Part shown: piece after piece, positions 7,831 through 17,400 of the stretch
How the letters are laid out: every line of letters begins with the position of its first letter
How positions within the stretch are numbered: position 1 is the first letter of the stretch
Origin: CAVTJL01 sp963752325
GTDB lineage: Bacteria > Pseudomonadota > Alphaproteobacteria > Geminicoccales > Geminicoccaceae
Assembly: GCA_963752325.1 (NCBI GenBank)
Contig: CAVVXU010000005.1
Coordinates: 1,426,001-1,490,000 of the forward strand
Reading direction: 5' to 3'
Length of the DNA stretch: 64,000 nucleotides
The notes under the pieces: model-generated
The model's input: only the letters and a program-made list of their open reading frames with translations
Told to the model about the DNA's origin: nothing
The model's database searches: none
Made by a program: the position numbers and the translations under genes

Positions 7831-9191
7831 TGGGCAGCGCCGCCTCTTTGGGCTGGCAGGGCATCGTCCGCCTCGGTCTGGTCCAGACCGCGCTCGGTGC
7901 GATCGTGGTGCTGACCACCTCGACCATGAACCGCGTGATGGTGGTCGAGCTGGCGCTGCCTGCGGCCCTGCCCGGCGCGCTGGTGGCCCTGCACTACGCC
8001 GTGCAGATGCTGCGACCGCGCCTGGGCTACGGCTCCGATCTCGGTGGCCGCCCCACACGTTGGATCGTAGGCGGCATGGCGGCGCTCGCCACGGGCGGGA
8101 TCGGCGCCGCCCTGGCAACCGCCTGGATGGGGTCCGCCCCCGTGGCCGGAATCACGCTCGCAACGCTGGCCTTCATCCTGATCGGCATCGGTGTCGGCGC
8201 CTCGGGCACCACCCTTCTGGCCCTGTTGGCCAAGCGGGTCGATCCCGCCCGGCGCGCCGCCGCGGCGACCATCGTCTGGCTGATGATGATCGCCGGAATG
8301 GCGATCACGGCGACGCTCGCCGGCGGCTTCCTCGAGCCTTTCTCGCCGATGCGTCTGGTCGGGGTGACCGCCACCGTCGCCGGTGCCGCCTTCGCTCTCA
8401 CGCTGCTCGCCGTGTGGGGGGTCGAGGGCGGCGCAACACCCTCCCCGCCCGGTCCCCTTCCCGACGCATCGCCGCAAGGCAGTTTCGGCGACGCCCTGAG
8501 GCGGGTTTGGGCGGATCCGACGGCGCGGCGCTTCACGATCTTCGTCTTCGTCTCGATGCTCGCCTACAGCGCCCAGGACCTGATTCTCGAGCCGTTCGCC
8601 GGGCTGGTCTTCGGCCTCAACCCGGGCCAATCGACCAAGCTCGGCGGCATCCAGCACGGCGGTGTTCTCGCCGGCATGATCCTGGTCGCGGTCGCGGCCA
8701 GCCTGGTGGGAGGCCCCAGGCTCGCCTCGCTGCGCGGTTGGGCCGTCGGCGGCTGCATCGCGTCCGGCGCCGCCCTTGGAGCGATCGCGATCGGCGGGTT
8801 CTTCGCCCCCTACTGGCCGCTGCGGGCATCGGTCTTCGCCCTCGGCCTCGCCAACGGCGCCTTCGCGGTCGCCGCGATCGGCTCGATGATGGGCTTGGCT
8901 GGCGCCGGGGGACCGCAGCGCCTGGGCATCAGGATGGGCCTCTTCGGAGCCGCCCAGGCGATAGCCTTCGGCCTCGGCGGCCTGCTCGGCACGCTCGGGG
9001 TCGACCTCGCGAGGCATCTGCTCGTCTCCCCGGCCCTGGCCTATGCCCTGGTGTTCGTCGGCGAGGCGTTGATGTTCCTGGTCGCCGCCGGTCTCGCCGC
9101 AGGCATTCGCCAAGCCCAGCATGACGATAACGTTCGCGCAGGCCCGGCTGCTGCCGGTCGTGCATCAGCCGTGGAGATGGGTGCCGCATGA
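7830..9191 (+). CDS. PucC/LhaA-family (BCH) membrane transporter-like protein
   Basis: The 453-residue product has about twelve membrane helices and belongs to the PucC-like branch of the major facilitator superfamily, which assists light-harvesting complex assembly. Family segments include RPRLGYGSDLGGRPTRWI and FGLNPGQSTKLGGIQHGGVL. The position between bchG and bchP matches the orf428/bch2-type gene of other purple bacteria. The frame is open from 7650, but the ATG at 7830 overlaps the bchG stop (TGATG) and gives the family N-terminus. The stop overlaps the bchP start. Confidence 0.9.
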   Translation: MGSAASLGWQGIVRLGLVQTALGAIVVLTTSTMNRVMVVELALPAALPGALVALHYAVQMLRPRLGYGSDLGGRPTRWIVGGMAALATGGIGAALATAWMGSAPVAGITLATLAFILIGIGVGASGTTLLALLAKRVDPARRAAAATIVWLMMIAGMAITATLAGGFLEPFSPMRLVGVTATVAGAAFALTLLAVWGVEGGATPSPPGPLPDASPQGSFGDALRRVWADPTARRFTIFVFVSMLAYSAQDLILEPFAGLVFGLNPGQSTKLGGIQHGGVLAGMILVAVAASLVGGPRLASLRGWAVGGCIASGAALGAIAIGGFFAPYWPLRASVFALGLANGAFAVAAIGSMMGLAGAGGPQRLGIRMGLFGAAQAIAFGLGGLLGTLGVDLARHLLVSPALAYALVFVGEALMFLVAAGLAAGIRQAQHDDNVRAGPAAAGRASAVEMGAA

Positions 9192-10393
9192 TCCCGACCG
9201 ACTCAGTCGAGACCTTCGATGTGGTGATCGTCGGCGGCGGGCCGGCAGGGGCCACGGCGGCCAGGGAGCTGGCCGGCCGCGGCCGCAGCGTGTTGCTGCT
9301 CGATCGGGGAGGTCGGATCAAGCCCTGTGGCGGCGCCATCCCGCCCCGCCTGATCGAGGATTTCGAGATACCCGACGCCCTGCTGGTGGCTCGGGTCACG
9401 TCCGCCAGGATGGTCGCGCCGTCCAGCCGCGCCGTCGACATGCCGATCGGGGACGGCTTCGTGGGGATGGTCGATCGGGACGTGTTCGACGAGTGGCTGC
9501 GCGAGCGTGCCGCCCACATGGGTGCCGTTCGCCGCTGCGGCACCTTCGAGAGCCTAGAGCGCGACCGCTCCGGCAGGCCGATCGTCCACTACCGCCCGCG
9601 CCCGGCTGCGCAGAAGGGGGCGACCGTCTCGGTGCGTGCCCGCGTCGTGATCGGCGCCGACGGTGCCAACTCGACGGTCGCCCGACTGGCGCTGCCGGAG
9701 ACCCGCACGCCGTTCGTCTTCGCCTACCACGAGATCGTGCGCTCACCGACCGGGAGCGAGGCTGGCTTCGTCGGCGATCGCTGCGACGTCTACTATCAAG
9801 GTGCCATCTCGCCGGACTTCTATGGCTGGATCTTTCCTCACGGCGCCACCGCGAGCATCGGGATGGGAACGGCGGTCAAGGGCTTTCCTCTGCGTGGCGC
9901 GGTCGCGGCCTTACGGGAGGCGACGGGCCTGGCCGGGGTCGAGACCATCCGCCGCGAAGGGGCGCCGATTCCGCTCCGGCCCTTGCCCCGGTGGGACAAC
10001 GGCCGGGACGTCGTGCTGGCCGGCGATGCGGCCGGCGTGGTAGCCCCCGCCTCGGGCGAGGGCATCTATTACGCCATGACGGGCGGGCAGCTCGCCGCCG
10101 AGGCGGCCGATGCCTTCTGCCACACCGGCGATGCCCGGGTCCTGCGCACGCCGCGCAAGGGCTTCATGCGGGCGCACGGGCAGGCCTTCTGGATCCTCGG
10201 CGTGATGCAGAGCTACTGGTACCGGAACGACCGGCGGCGTGAGCACTTCGTCAGCATCTGCGGCGACCAGGACGTGCAGCGCCTGACCTGGGACGCCTAT
10301 ATGAACAAGCGGCTGTCGATAACCGACCCGATGGCTCACTTCCGCATCTTCTGCAAGAACATCGGGCACATGACGGGCCTGATCGCGGCGTGA
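9188..10393 (+). CDS. bchP: Geranylgeranyl reductase (geranylgeranyl-bacteriochlorophyll to phytyl form)
   Basis: BchP saturates three double bonds of the geranylgeranyl tail, giving phytylated bacteriochlorophyll. The 401-residue flavoprotein starts with an FAD-binding Rossmann motif (DVVIVGGGPAGATAARELAG, about residues 11-30). It also has the family segments KPCGGAIPPRL and GDAAGVVAPASGEGIYYAM. The ATG overlaps the preceding stop by four bases (ATGA), so it is the last gene of bchG-PucC-bchP. Confidence 0.95.
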   Translation: MIPTDSVETFDVVIVGGGPAGATAARELAGRGRSVLLLDRGGRIKPCGGAIPPRLIEDFEIPDALLVARVTSARMVAPSSRAVDMPIGDGFVGMVDRDVFDEWLRERAAHMGAVRRCGTFESLERDRSGRPIVHYRPRPAAQKGATVSVRARVVIGADGANSTVARLALPETRTPFVFAYHEIVRSPTGSEAGFVGDRCDVYYQGAISPDFYGWIFPHGATASIGMGTAVKGFPLRGAVAALREATGLAGVETIRREGAPIPLRPLPRWDNGRDVVLAGDAAGVVAPASGEGIYYAMTGGQLAAEAADAFCHTGDARVLRTPRKGFMRAHGQAFWILGVMQSYWYRNDRRREHFVSICGDQDVQRLTWDAYMNKRLSITDPMAHFRIFCKNIGHMTGLIAA

Positions 10394-10599
10394 CCAGCAG
10401 GGTCGCGGCCGCTGGCGCGAACGCCCACATCGTGCGGTGCACTGCGGGTGTCAAAGCCGCCGCTTCGACCGTGCGATAGCCCCGCCCGTTGCGCGCTTTG
10501 GCGCCGCAAAACCCGGCCGGTCACAGGTCCGGACGCCTTGATCAGGGTCGGAACAGCTCTATAGTTGACGTCATCATATCGATACGGGAGGGGCTGTCA

Positions 10600-10875
10600 G
10601 TGGACGAGGACAAAAGCGTAAAGGTTTCCCGACGGATCGTTCTCCAATCCGGTGCTGCGCTCGGCGCCGCCGGCCTCGCTACGGCAGGTCTCGCCACGCG
10701 CGCCGCGGCCCAGGATGACAAGATCGACCAGGCGTCAGTGCTCTACCAGGATACCCCAAAGAACGGTCAGGAGTGCGATCTCTGCGTGAACTTCGAGCCG
10801 CCCAACGCCTGCAAGGTGGTGGCCGGCGACATCAGCCCTAAGGGCTGGTGCGGCGTTTTCGCGCCCAAGGCCTAA
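10600..10875 (+). CDS. High-potential iron-sulfur protein (HiPIP), Tat-exported
   Basis: HiPIPs are small periplasmic [4Fe-4S] electron carriers that can reduce the photosynthetic reaction centre. Starting from the GTG at 10600 (ribosome site GGGAGGGG at 10586-10593) the product is 91 residues. A twin-arginine signal (SRRIVLQSG, hydrophobic core, AAA-Q cleavage region) is followed by a mature domain of about 53 residues. The four cluster cysteines are at 59, 62, 71 and 84 (C-x2-C-x8-C-x12-C). The frame is open upstream to 10489 but without signal-peptide logic. The gene follows bchP by 206 bp and is probably transcribed alone, as a hairpin follows its stop. Confidence 0.9.
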   Translation: MDEDKSVKVSRRIVLQSGAALGAAGLATAGLATRAAAQDDKIDQASVLYQDTPKNGQECDLCVNFEPPNACKVVAGDISPKGWCGVFAPKA

Positions 10876-10881
10876 GGGCTG

Positions 10882-10905
10882 CTGCCGGGCGGCGCATCCC
10901 GGCAG
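10882..10905 (+). terminator. Hairpin downstream of the HiPIP gene
   Basis: CTGCCGGG and CCCGGCAG form a perfect 8-bp GC-rich stem with an 8-base loop (CGGCGCAT), beginning seven bases after the HiPIP stop codon. There is no uridine tract, so it may act as an RNA-stabilising 3' structure rather than a classical intrinsic terminator. Confidence 0.45.
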
Positions 10906-11045
10906 GATGGAATCGCCGGCCCCATCAGGGTCAGATCTGTTGGGCCTGGGTCGATTCCAAGCATGTCGCCACCCGTCACCCCTCCCTCGCTCCCCGAGGA
11001 GCAGGGCTGGGGTTGGCGTATCTTCCTCACATCAGCGGATCAGCG

Positions 11046-11327
11046 GTGAGCGACTTCTTCGCGACCGGACATGTTGTCGACCTGATCCTCGGGTTCATGG
11101 TCCTGGAAGGGGTAGCGCTTCTCGCCTACGGCGCCAGAACGGGCGAGGGGCTCGCTCCGGTCGATCTCCTGATCGGCCTCGTGCCCGGGGCGCTGCTGCT
11201 CCTGGCGCTGCGCGGCGCTCTGGTGGCCTCGTGGTGGGGCTGGATCGCTCTTTTCCTCATGGCGGCGCTCCTCGCCCACTTGGCCGATCTCCGGCGCCGC
11301 TGGCGGAACCGGCCGCGCTCTCTGTGA
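11046..11327 (+). CDS. Small membrane protein of unknown function
   Basis: I do not recognise this gene. From the GTG at 11046 it encodes 93 residues with three hydrophobic stretches (about residues 8-28, 38-58 and 60-80) and a basic C-terminus (RRRWRNRPR), suggesting an inner-membrane protein with the tail in the cytoplasm. The frame is open from 10848, but the added residues are Arg/Gly-rich and overlap the HiPIP end, so the short form is preferred. No strong ribosome site is visible. It is codirectional with the HiPIP gene but separated from it by a hairpin. Confidence 0.5.
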   Translation: MSDFFATGHVVDLILGFMVLEGVALLAYGARTGEGLAPVDLLIGLVPGALLLLALRGALVASWWGWIALFLMAALLAHLADLRRRWRNRPRSL

Positions 11328-11458
11328 TCCTTCAGGAGCCCTGAGCGCCAGCAGCTCGATTCCCGCTCGGGACACTTCCCGGGCGTTGCCCGCTCACCGT
11401 CGGGGAACTCATCTCCCTTGCCGACGGTACGGCGCGAACGCGCGGGCGTCATGGCGGG

Positions 11459-11926
11459 TCAGGGCTTGCGAAAGAAGAGCGTTACTTGGCCGAGCACAAT
11501 GGCGAGCTTGCTGACGGTCGAGCGATTGATCAGCACGCCGTCGCCTTGGAGCAGCATCCAATCGTCGAAGTGGACCCGCCAGGTGCTGTCGCCGATCGCT
11601 AGGCGCATGTCGTATTCCCAGTGCAGGGCATTGCCCCGCGCTTCGCCGGTGGCGACCCCGAGAACGTCGTCCGCGCGCCCCTCGTAGCGTCCATCGCCGA
11701 GGCGCGTGATGCGCCAGATGCGACGAGCCTCCTCGCCGTCGGCGTAGACGAAGTCCTCGACGAGCGTCAGCTTCTGACCATCGAAGCTACCATCGATGTC
11801 GACCTTGAACTGGCGGCGCACGCGGCCGAAACGGTCCTCGAACAGGCCCCACGCTTGGGTTTGACCCTGGAAGTACGCCTCGGGCCTGAGGGAAGGGCCG
11901 CCGGTCGAGAAGTCATCGAGCTTCAT
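11459..11926 (-). CDS. DUF3833 family protein
   Basis: The product matches the DUF3833 family, whose members are usually lipoproteins of unknown function. Seen here are RPEAYFQGQTQAWGLFEDRF, RIWRITRLGDGRYEGRADDV, WRVHFDDWMLLQ and the C-terminal VTLFFRK. Starting at the ATG at 11926 gives 155 residues beginning MKLDDFSTGGPSL. Homologues normally carry a lipoprotein signal just before this point. The frame stays open upstream to 12088, but that stretch lacks a convincing signal peptide, so either the signal was lost or the N-terminus is uncertain. Confidence 0.75.
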   Translation of the reverse strand: MKLDDFSTGGPSLRPEAYFQGQTQAWGLFEDRFGRVRRQFKVDIDGSFDGQKLTLVEDFVYADGEEARRIWRITRLGDGRYEGRADDVLGVATGEARGNALHWEYDMRLAIGDSTWRVHFDDWMLLQGDGVLINRSTVSKLAIVLGQVTLFFRKP

Positions 11927-12486
11927 GCCGGAGAATCCATCTGAGAGTGTCGCGGTGACGACGCACGAGAAGGAAAGCGGAGGATTCAATCTGAGCAGAC
12001 GCCCGTCGGTGCTGGTCGAGGGTCGATGGGCCATCGAAACCCGCCCCTCACATGCCGACAGACCCCACGTCCTCGCGCGTACCCTCAACTCCTTGTTGTA
12101 CGGTTTCCGGCAACGCTCGGATCCCCGTCAGACAGAGATTGACGGCGATCTTGATCGACGAGGGCGGTAAGGCTCTTGTCCCCAAGAAAAAGCGCAAGCA
12201 ACGCCCCGATCGTCAGACCGGAGCGATGGGCGCGCTATATTGGACGTAGTTGCGCGGGCAGAGCTTGCGCCTGAGAGCTGGAGGTTGCGAGCCTGATAGA
12301 GGCGGCCGGTGGGTAGCGTTACACATCCCTAGCCGGACGAGCGAGCAGGATGACGGAGGTTCATCTGGACCGGCGCCGCAGGTGCTTGAAGAACCGGCAA
12401 GGACTGCTCGACGGCAGCATCTCTCCCTCAACCAGCCCTCGACTGAAAGCGCCCCTGTGGCGAGGGGCATGGCAAGGTCAGCCTGC
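11927..12486. other. 560-bp stretch without a recognised gene
   Basis: Between the DUF3833 gene and the cyclase gene I see only short open frames with no family resemblance (for example 66 codons at 12052-12249 on the plus strand). I see no strong hairpin, tandem repeat or RNA-gene structure. Part of it must hold the 3' end of the cyclase transcript and the promoter of the DUF3833 gene. Confidence 0.5.
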
Positions 12487-14481
12487 TCATGGCCGCCCGT
12501 CCGGGCCAGGAGCTTCCTCCAATGCCACCAAGCGCTCTGCGTACAGCGACCAGAGCACAGCGAGGCTGGGGTGCTGCTCGCGGCGAGCTGTGAGGCTTGA
12601 GCGCATCCCGCCCACATCCTTCTGTCGCCAGGCTTCGAGCCATGCGGCTTGGCTTGCCCTGAGCTCTGCGAAGCCGTCACCGGCGGCCTTGAGATCGTCG
12701 CCCAACAGAGCGTAGAGCGTCACAGGCTCCAACTTGCCGCGGACGGCCAAGCGGTCGAGCTCCAAGAACGCCATGGGTACAGGGCAGGCAGCCACGGTGG
12801 CCTCTCCGACGACAATGGGCAAACCATAGGTCTTCGTCAGCCCTTCGAGACGTGAGGCAAGGTTCACGGCGTCGCCGAGGGCCGAATAAGCAAAGCGAAC
12901 ATCGGAGCCGATATTGCCGACGACGGCCCCCCCGGTGTTGACGCCGATGCCGACATGGAGCGGCGGCAGATCCGGCTGCTCGCGTGCCACCGCCGAGCTC
13001 ATTGCCTCGACAGCCTCGAGCAGCGCCAGGGCGCAGCGGCAAGCATGGAGCGCGTGGTCCGGGTCGTCGAGCGGCGCGTTCCAGAAGGCCATGACGCAGT
13101 CGCCGATATATTTGTCGACAGTGCCGCCCTGCTCACGGATCACGTGCGTGGCGACCGAGAGGAAGCGATTGACGAGCTGCGTCAGGCGCTCCGGTTGGGA
13201 CTGAAGCCGCTCGCTGAGCTGCGTGAAGCCGCGAATATCGCAGAAGAGGAAGGTCATCTGCCGGCGCTCGCCGCCCAACCGCAGCCGCCCCGGATCTCGG
13301 GCGAGACTGTCCACCAGCTCGGGCGCCAAGTAGCGGCTGAACGCAGCTCGAATGAACTGGCGCGCCTTCCGCTCGCTCAGATAGGCGGCCGCGCCCTCGA
13401 CGATGGCGACCAGCGTCACCCCGGCCGCCGGCCCCAACGGGGGCAACCAGATCCCGGGCTGCTGGGCCAGGAGTGCCAAGCTACCCGCGCAGGCGGCCGA
13501 TCCCCCAACCACGATGGCCATGCCGGCCCGGAGCGGGGTCCAGTGGCGCAGCCAAAGCCCTGTTGCGAGAACGGCGATGGCCATGACCGCAAGCCGAGCT
13601 GGCAGTGGCAGGGCAGCGATCCAGAGGTTGCCGCGAAGGTTGGCGAACGCCGTGGCCTGGATCTCGGCTCCGACCGCCAGCCTTCCGTCCGTGAGCGTGA
13701 GCGGGGTGAGGAAGGTGTCGGGCGGATGTGTCCTCGGATCGGGTGTGCTCGCCACGGCGAGACCGACGAAGACGACCCGGTCCTGCAATAGCCCCTTGGG
13801 GAGCATTTTCTCGGGATCGAGTGCCTGGTAGTAGGAGACCCGCGTGAAGTCTCGGTCGGGCGGAAAGAAGCGCATCAACGCTCCCGGGGGCGTTGCCGCA
13901 CTAGCGCCGGCGACGTCGCCCGAAGCGCCAAGGACGGCACGGGCAAAGCTGTCGGGCGCGGGCGGTAGGCGACGAACGACCCCATCCGCGTCCAGCTCGA
14001 CCCGGGCCGTGCCGGTCAGGGCGCCGGCTGCGATCAGCTCCGGCAGGGGCTCTATCCTGACGTGCTGGCTTGCCTGCGGTGTCTCGATATTGGCTTCGTC
14101 CGTGGCCAGGATGACAGGGCCGTCTGCGGCAATGGCCGTTGCGAGGGCCGCATCCTCGGCCGGCTGTCCGGACTCGGCGAAGACGATGTCAAAGGCGACA
14201 GCACGCGCGCCGACAGCATGGAGACGGGACAGGAGTGCTGCGTGCAGGTCGCGCGGCCACGGCCAACGGAGCCCGAGATCGGCGAATGAAGGCTCGTCGA
14301 TCCCGACCAGGGCGATGCCGTCCGCTGCCCGCGCGGGTGGCGGCACCAGCCGGCTGAGAAGGTCGTAGACGCGGCTCTCCGCCATTCGCCAGCCGGCAGT
14401 GGACACCAGCAGCCCCAGCGCCAGGATCAGCAGGCCAGCACGAATCAGCCAAGCCGGGAGACGAAGCGATCCCACCTGCAC
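12487..14481 (-). CDS. CHASE2 sensor adenylate/guanylate cyclase
   Basis: The 664-residue protein has an N-terminal membrane helix (about residues 12-30) and an extracytoplasmic CHASE2 domain (about 40-300, including GIDEPSFADLGLRWPWPR). Three further helices (about 305-380) and a class III nucleotide cyclase domain (about 405-590) follow. The metal aspartates are in FCDIRGFT and YIGDCVMAFW, and the catalytic Asn/Arg region is SALGDAVNLASRLEG. It makes a cyclic nucleotide, most likely cAMP, in response to a periplasmic cue. It lies five bases after the FecR-TPR-barrel gene, so the two are one operon, and CHASE2 proteins elsewhere are often paired with FecR-domain proteins. Confidence 0.9.
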   Translation of the reverse strand: MQVGSLRLPAWLIRAGLLILALGLLVSTAGWRMAESRVYDLLSRLVPPPARAADGIALVGIDEPSFADLGLRWPWPRDLHAALLSRLHAVGARAVAFDIVFAESGQPAEDAALATAIAADGPVILATDEANIETPQASQHVRIEPLPELIAAGALTGTARVELDADGVVRRLPPAPDSFARAVLGASGDVAGASAATPPGALMRFFPPDRDFTRVSYYQALDPEKMLPKGLLQDRVVFVGLAVASTPDPRTHPPDTFLTPLTLTDGRLAVGAEIQATAFANLRGNLWIAALPLPARLAVMAIAVLATGLWLRHWTPLRAGMAIVVGGSAACAGSLALLAQQPGIWLPPLGPAAGVTLVAIVEGAAAYLSERKARQFIRAAFSRYLAPELVDSLARDPGRLRLGGERRQMTFLFCDIRGFTQLSERLQSQPERLTQLVNRFLSVATHVIREQGGTVDKYIGDCVMAFWNAPLDDPDHALHACRCALALLEAVEAMSSAVAREQPDLPPLHVGIGVNTGGAVVGNIGSDVRFAYSALGDAVNLASRLEGLTKTYGLPIVVGEATVAACPVPMAFLELDRLAVRGKLEPVTLYALLGDDLKAAGDGFAELRASQAAWLEAWRQKDVGGMRSSLTARREQHPSLAVLWSLYAERLVALEEAPGPDGRP

Positions 14482-14486
14482 CGCCC

Positions 14487-17400
14487 TCAGAAGCGGACGC
14501 GAGCCGTAGCCAGAACCGTGCGCCCCGGCGCAGGGAGACTGGGACCCAGCTCGTTGTTGTTGTCGAGGATGTTGATCAGCGAGAGACCGAGATCGAGATG
14601 CTTGTCCAGAGGCTGCCAGCTCACCTGAAGGTCGGTCGAGGCGTAGGTGTCGAGGTGAGCGTCGCCCGAGACCTCCGAGGTCCGGTCATCGAGCATGGTG
14701 GTGGATAGTGTCACGCGAACCTGGGTCGGATGCACCCATGTGATCCCGGTCCGCAGCTCCCGGCCGGGCACCAGCGGAACCTGCTCTCCACGACCGGGCC
14801 CGTCGGTGCGATTGTCGCTATGCCGCAGCGTGCCTGTGGCGAAGAGCCCGAGCCCACCGACAAGCCATACATTCGCGGCCAGGGTGACGCTGTCGACATT
14901 GGCTGCCTCCGCCTGAAACCTCGCCAGCGTGTCGGGCAGCTCGATGGTGATGTCGCTCAGGTCCTGATGCTGCAGCTCGAGCGAGGTGAAGAGATGCGGT
15001 GTCCACTCGGCATCCCAGCGGGCGATGAGCGCCTTGACGGTGCCGGTCGCGTTGAAGGAGCCGAGATCGGGGTAGAGACCGACCACGGTCACAGGTGCCA
15101 GCGTGACGTCGGCATCCGTTAACCGATCGTCCTGCCAGGATAGGCGGAGCCATTGGTCACCGATCGGCTGCCAGGCGAGACCGAGCCGTGGTCCCGCACG
15201 CGGCCCCTTGGCGTTGCCGTCCTCATAGCGCTGCTCGGGAAACAGCCCGACCTCGACCTGGAGGCTCGGCGCCAGCTCGTAGAGCAGGTCCAGGTGGGTG
15301 CCGAGCGTCCAGGTCCGCGTGTCCTCATGCGAGGTGGCGCTGCCGAGGAGGATCGTGTTGACGTCGCCCTTCGACTCGGTCCTGCTGCCGAGAGTGTCCA
15401 CGCCGCTGCTGAGCTCGAGGCGGCCGATCGTGACGGCGTGGCGGAGCTGGAAGCCGCCGTTCCAGGTATCGGCGTTGCTGTCTAGCGTCGTCGCCGGATC
15501 GCTCGACCTGAGATCGGCCTCCTGTCGCTCGACGAAGACGCGGCTCATCAACTCGTTGCGCGCGCCGAAGCTGTGCCCGTAGCCGAGTGCCATGCTGTAG
15601 TCGTTTCCCCTGACGCGGGTATCGACGGGCACCCCTGCCTCGAAGCCGGGCAGGTCGCCATTGGCGTGCGACGCGGCGCCCGTCAGGGTCAGCGTGTCGA
15701 AGGGCGTGAGCTCGGTGCCGGCCAGGGTCGTGAAGTCGTAGCTCTCGTTGCTGTTGTGAGGACGGTCGCCGTCGACGTCGGCCGCCGTGCCGACTGCCGC
15801 TATGGAGACGGGCTTGCCAAGGTCATGGTAGGCCTCGACGTCGAAGCTGCCGCTCCGGCTCCACGCACCGCTCGTGTTCCCCAGCGAGCCGCCGATCTCG
15901 ATATCCGTGAACGGGCGACGCAGCAGGTCCGTGTAACGCAGCCTGCTCGACGCGCCGAGTGGGTCGAGGATGAGACCCTGGGTGAGAGACGATCGACGCA
16001 CATGGTCGTCGGTGGCCGTGGTGCCCCGAAAGAATAGGCTCCCGCTGTCGAAGTCGCTGAACAGCCTATCTGCGTAAAAGCGCCCCCAGCCATCGAGGTC
16101 GAGGAAGGTGAATGCCGTGCCGAGGTTGGTTGCGCCGCCGCGGCTGGTCGAGAGGAAGCCCTGGCCGCTGCCACCCGACCGCTCAATCCGGGCGTTGGCC
16201 TCGCGGGCGAGACGGACGGACTCGTCCGCCTCGGCGAGGTCCCGAGCGATCACCGATCCCGCTATCGCCGGGTTGGGATCGTTGGGATCGAGACGAAGCG
16301 TGTCCGCGATCGCCTGGCGGACCGAGGCGAAGTCTTCCTTGGCGGCATAGGCGATGGCGGTGCCGAGCGTCGCGTCCGCCAGCGCCGGATTGGCGGCCAC
16401 GGCCTCGAGGAAGAGCTGAAGCGCGGCATCCACATCGCCACGGTGGAAGGCCAGCCGGCCAGCGGCGGTGAGGCCGCTTGCGAGCGACGGATCGCGTGCG
16501 CGCAGCTCGGCGATGGCTGTGGCCGCCTCGCCGAGCCTGCTCTCGTCGAGGAGAATGATGGCGAGGTTGGCAACGAGCACCGCGTCCAGCGGGTCGATCG
16601 CCAGGCCATGACGCAAGGCTGCCTCCGCACCGCGCCGCTCGTCGACGGCGTAGAGGGAGAGCGCCAGCTCGTTCAGCACGTCGACGTCATTGGGCATCAG
16701 GGCCAGCGCCTCGTAGAAGGACGCGATCGCGGCCTCCGAATCGCCCCGGACGTCGGCATCATAGATCCCACGGGCGAGCCAGCTCTGCGGCTCGTTCGGC
16801 AGGGCCTGGACCGCCGCGTCGGCAGCGCTGCCAACCGCCTCGGTCCGGCCAAGGAGCAGGTTCATCTGCGCCAGCAGCAGCCGGAAGGCCGCCACGTCCG
16901 GAAACCGCCGGACGCCATCCTGCGCCAACGCCTCGGCGCTCTCCAGATCGCCCAAGAAGCCTGCGGTCACCAGCAGCACGATCAGCGCATCGGCCGAGCG
17001 TGTCGCCAGCCCACGGATCTCAACCTCGCTGGCACGCGCCGCATCCGCATCGCGTGCCAGGAGCTGCGCCAGGTAGCGCTCTGCCAGAGCCCGGGTCGTG
17101 CGAAAGGCATCGAGCGCCACAACCTTGCTGAACCGGGCGGCCGCCGCGGCGTGGTCACGGGCGTAGGCGGCCAGATAGCCATCGACATAGGCGAGCCGCG
17201 GCGATCCCGAGGCTGCCCGCCCGAGACCTGCCGCTGCCCAGTTGCGAGCCTCCCTGGCTGCCGGCCACTCCTCGTCGGAGATCAGGAGTTCCGCGAGGTC
17301 GAGCCAATCGTCGACGCTCCGCTTGCTCGGTGGAATCGCCTCCAGCCGCAGCCGGGCCGCCCGGCGTTCCGGTGTCGAGCCCGGCGCGGGCGGCAGGTAG

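Noticed and set aside
10565..10572. TGACGTCA palindrome before the HiPIP gene
   Set aside because: It is only 8 bp with no second copy in the window, and is not positioned relative to a clear promoter.
12052..12249. Short plus-strand open frame in the 560-bp gap
   Set aside because: It has no ribosome site, no family resemblance, and a composition like the surrounding non-coding DNA.
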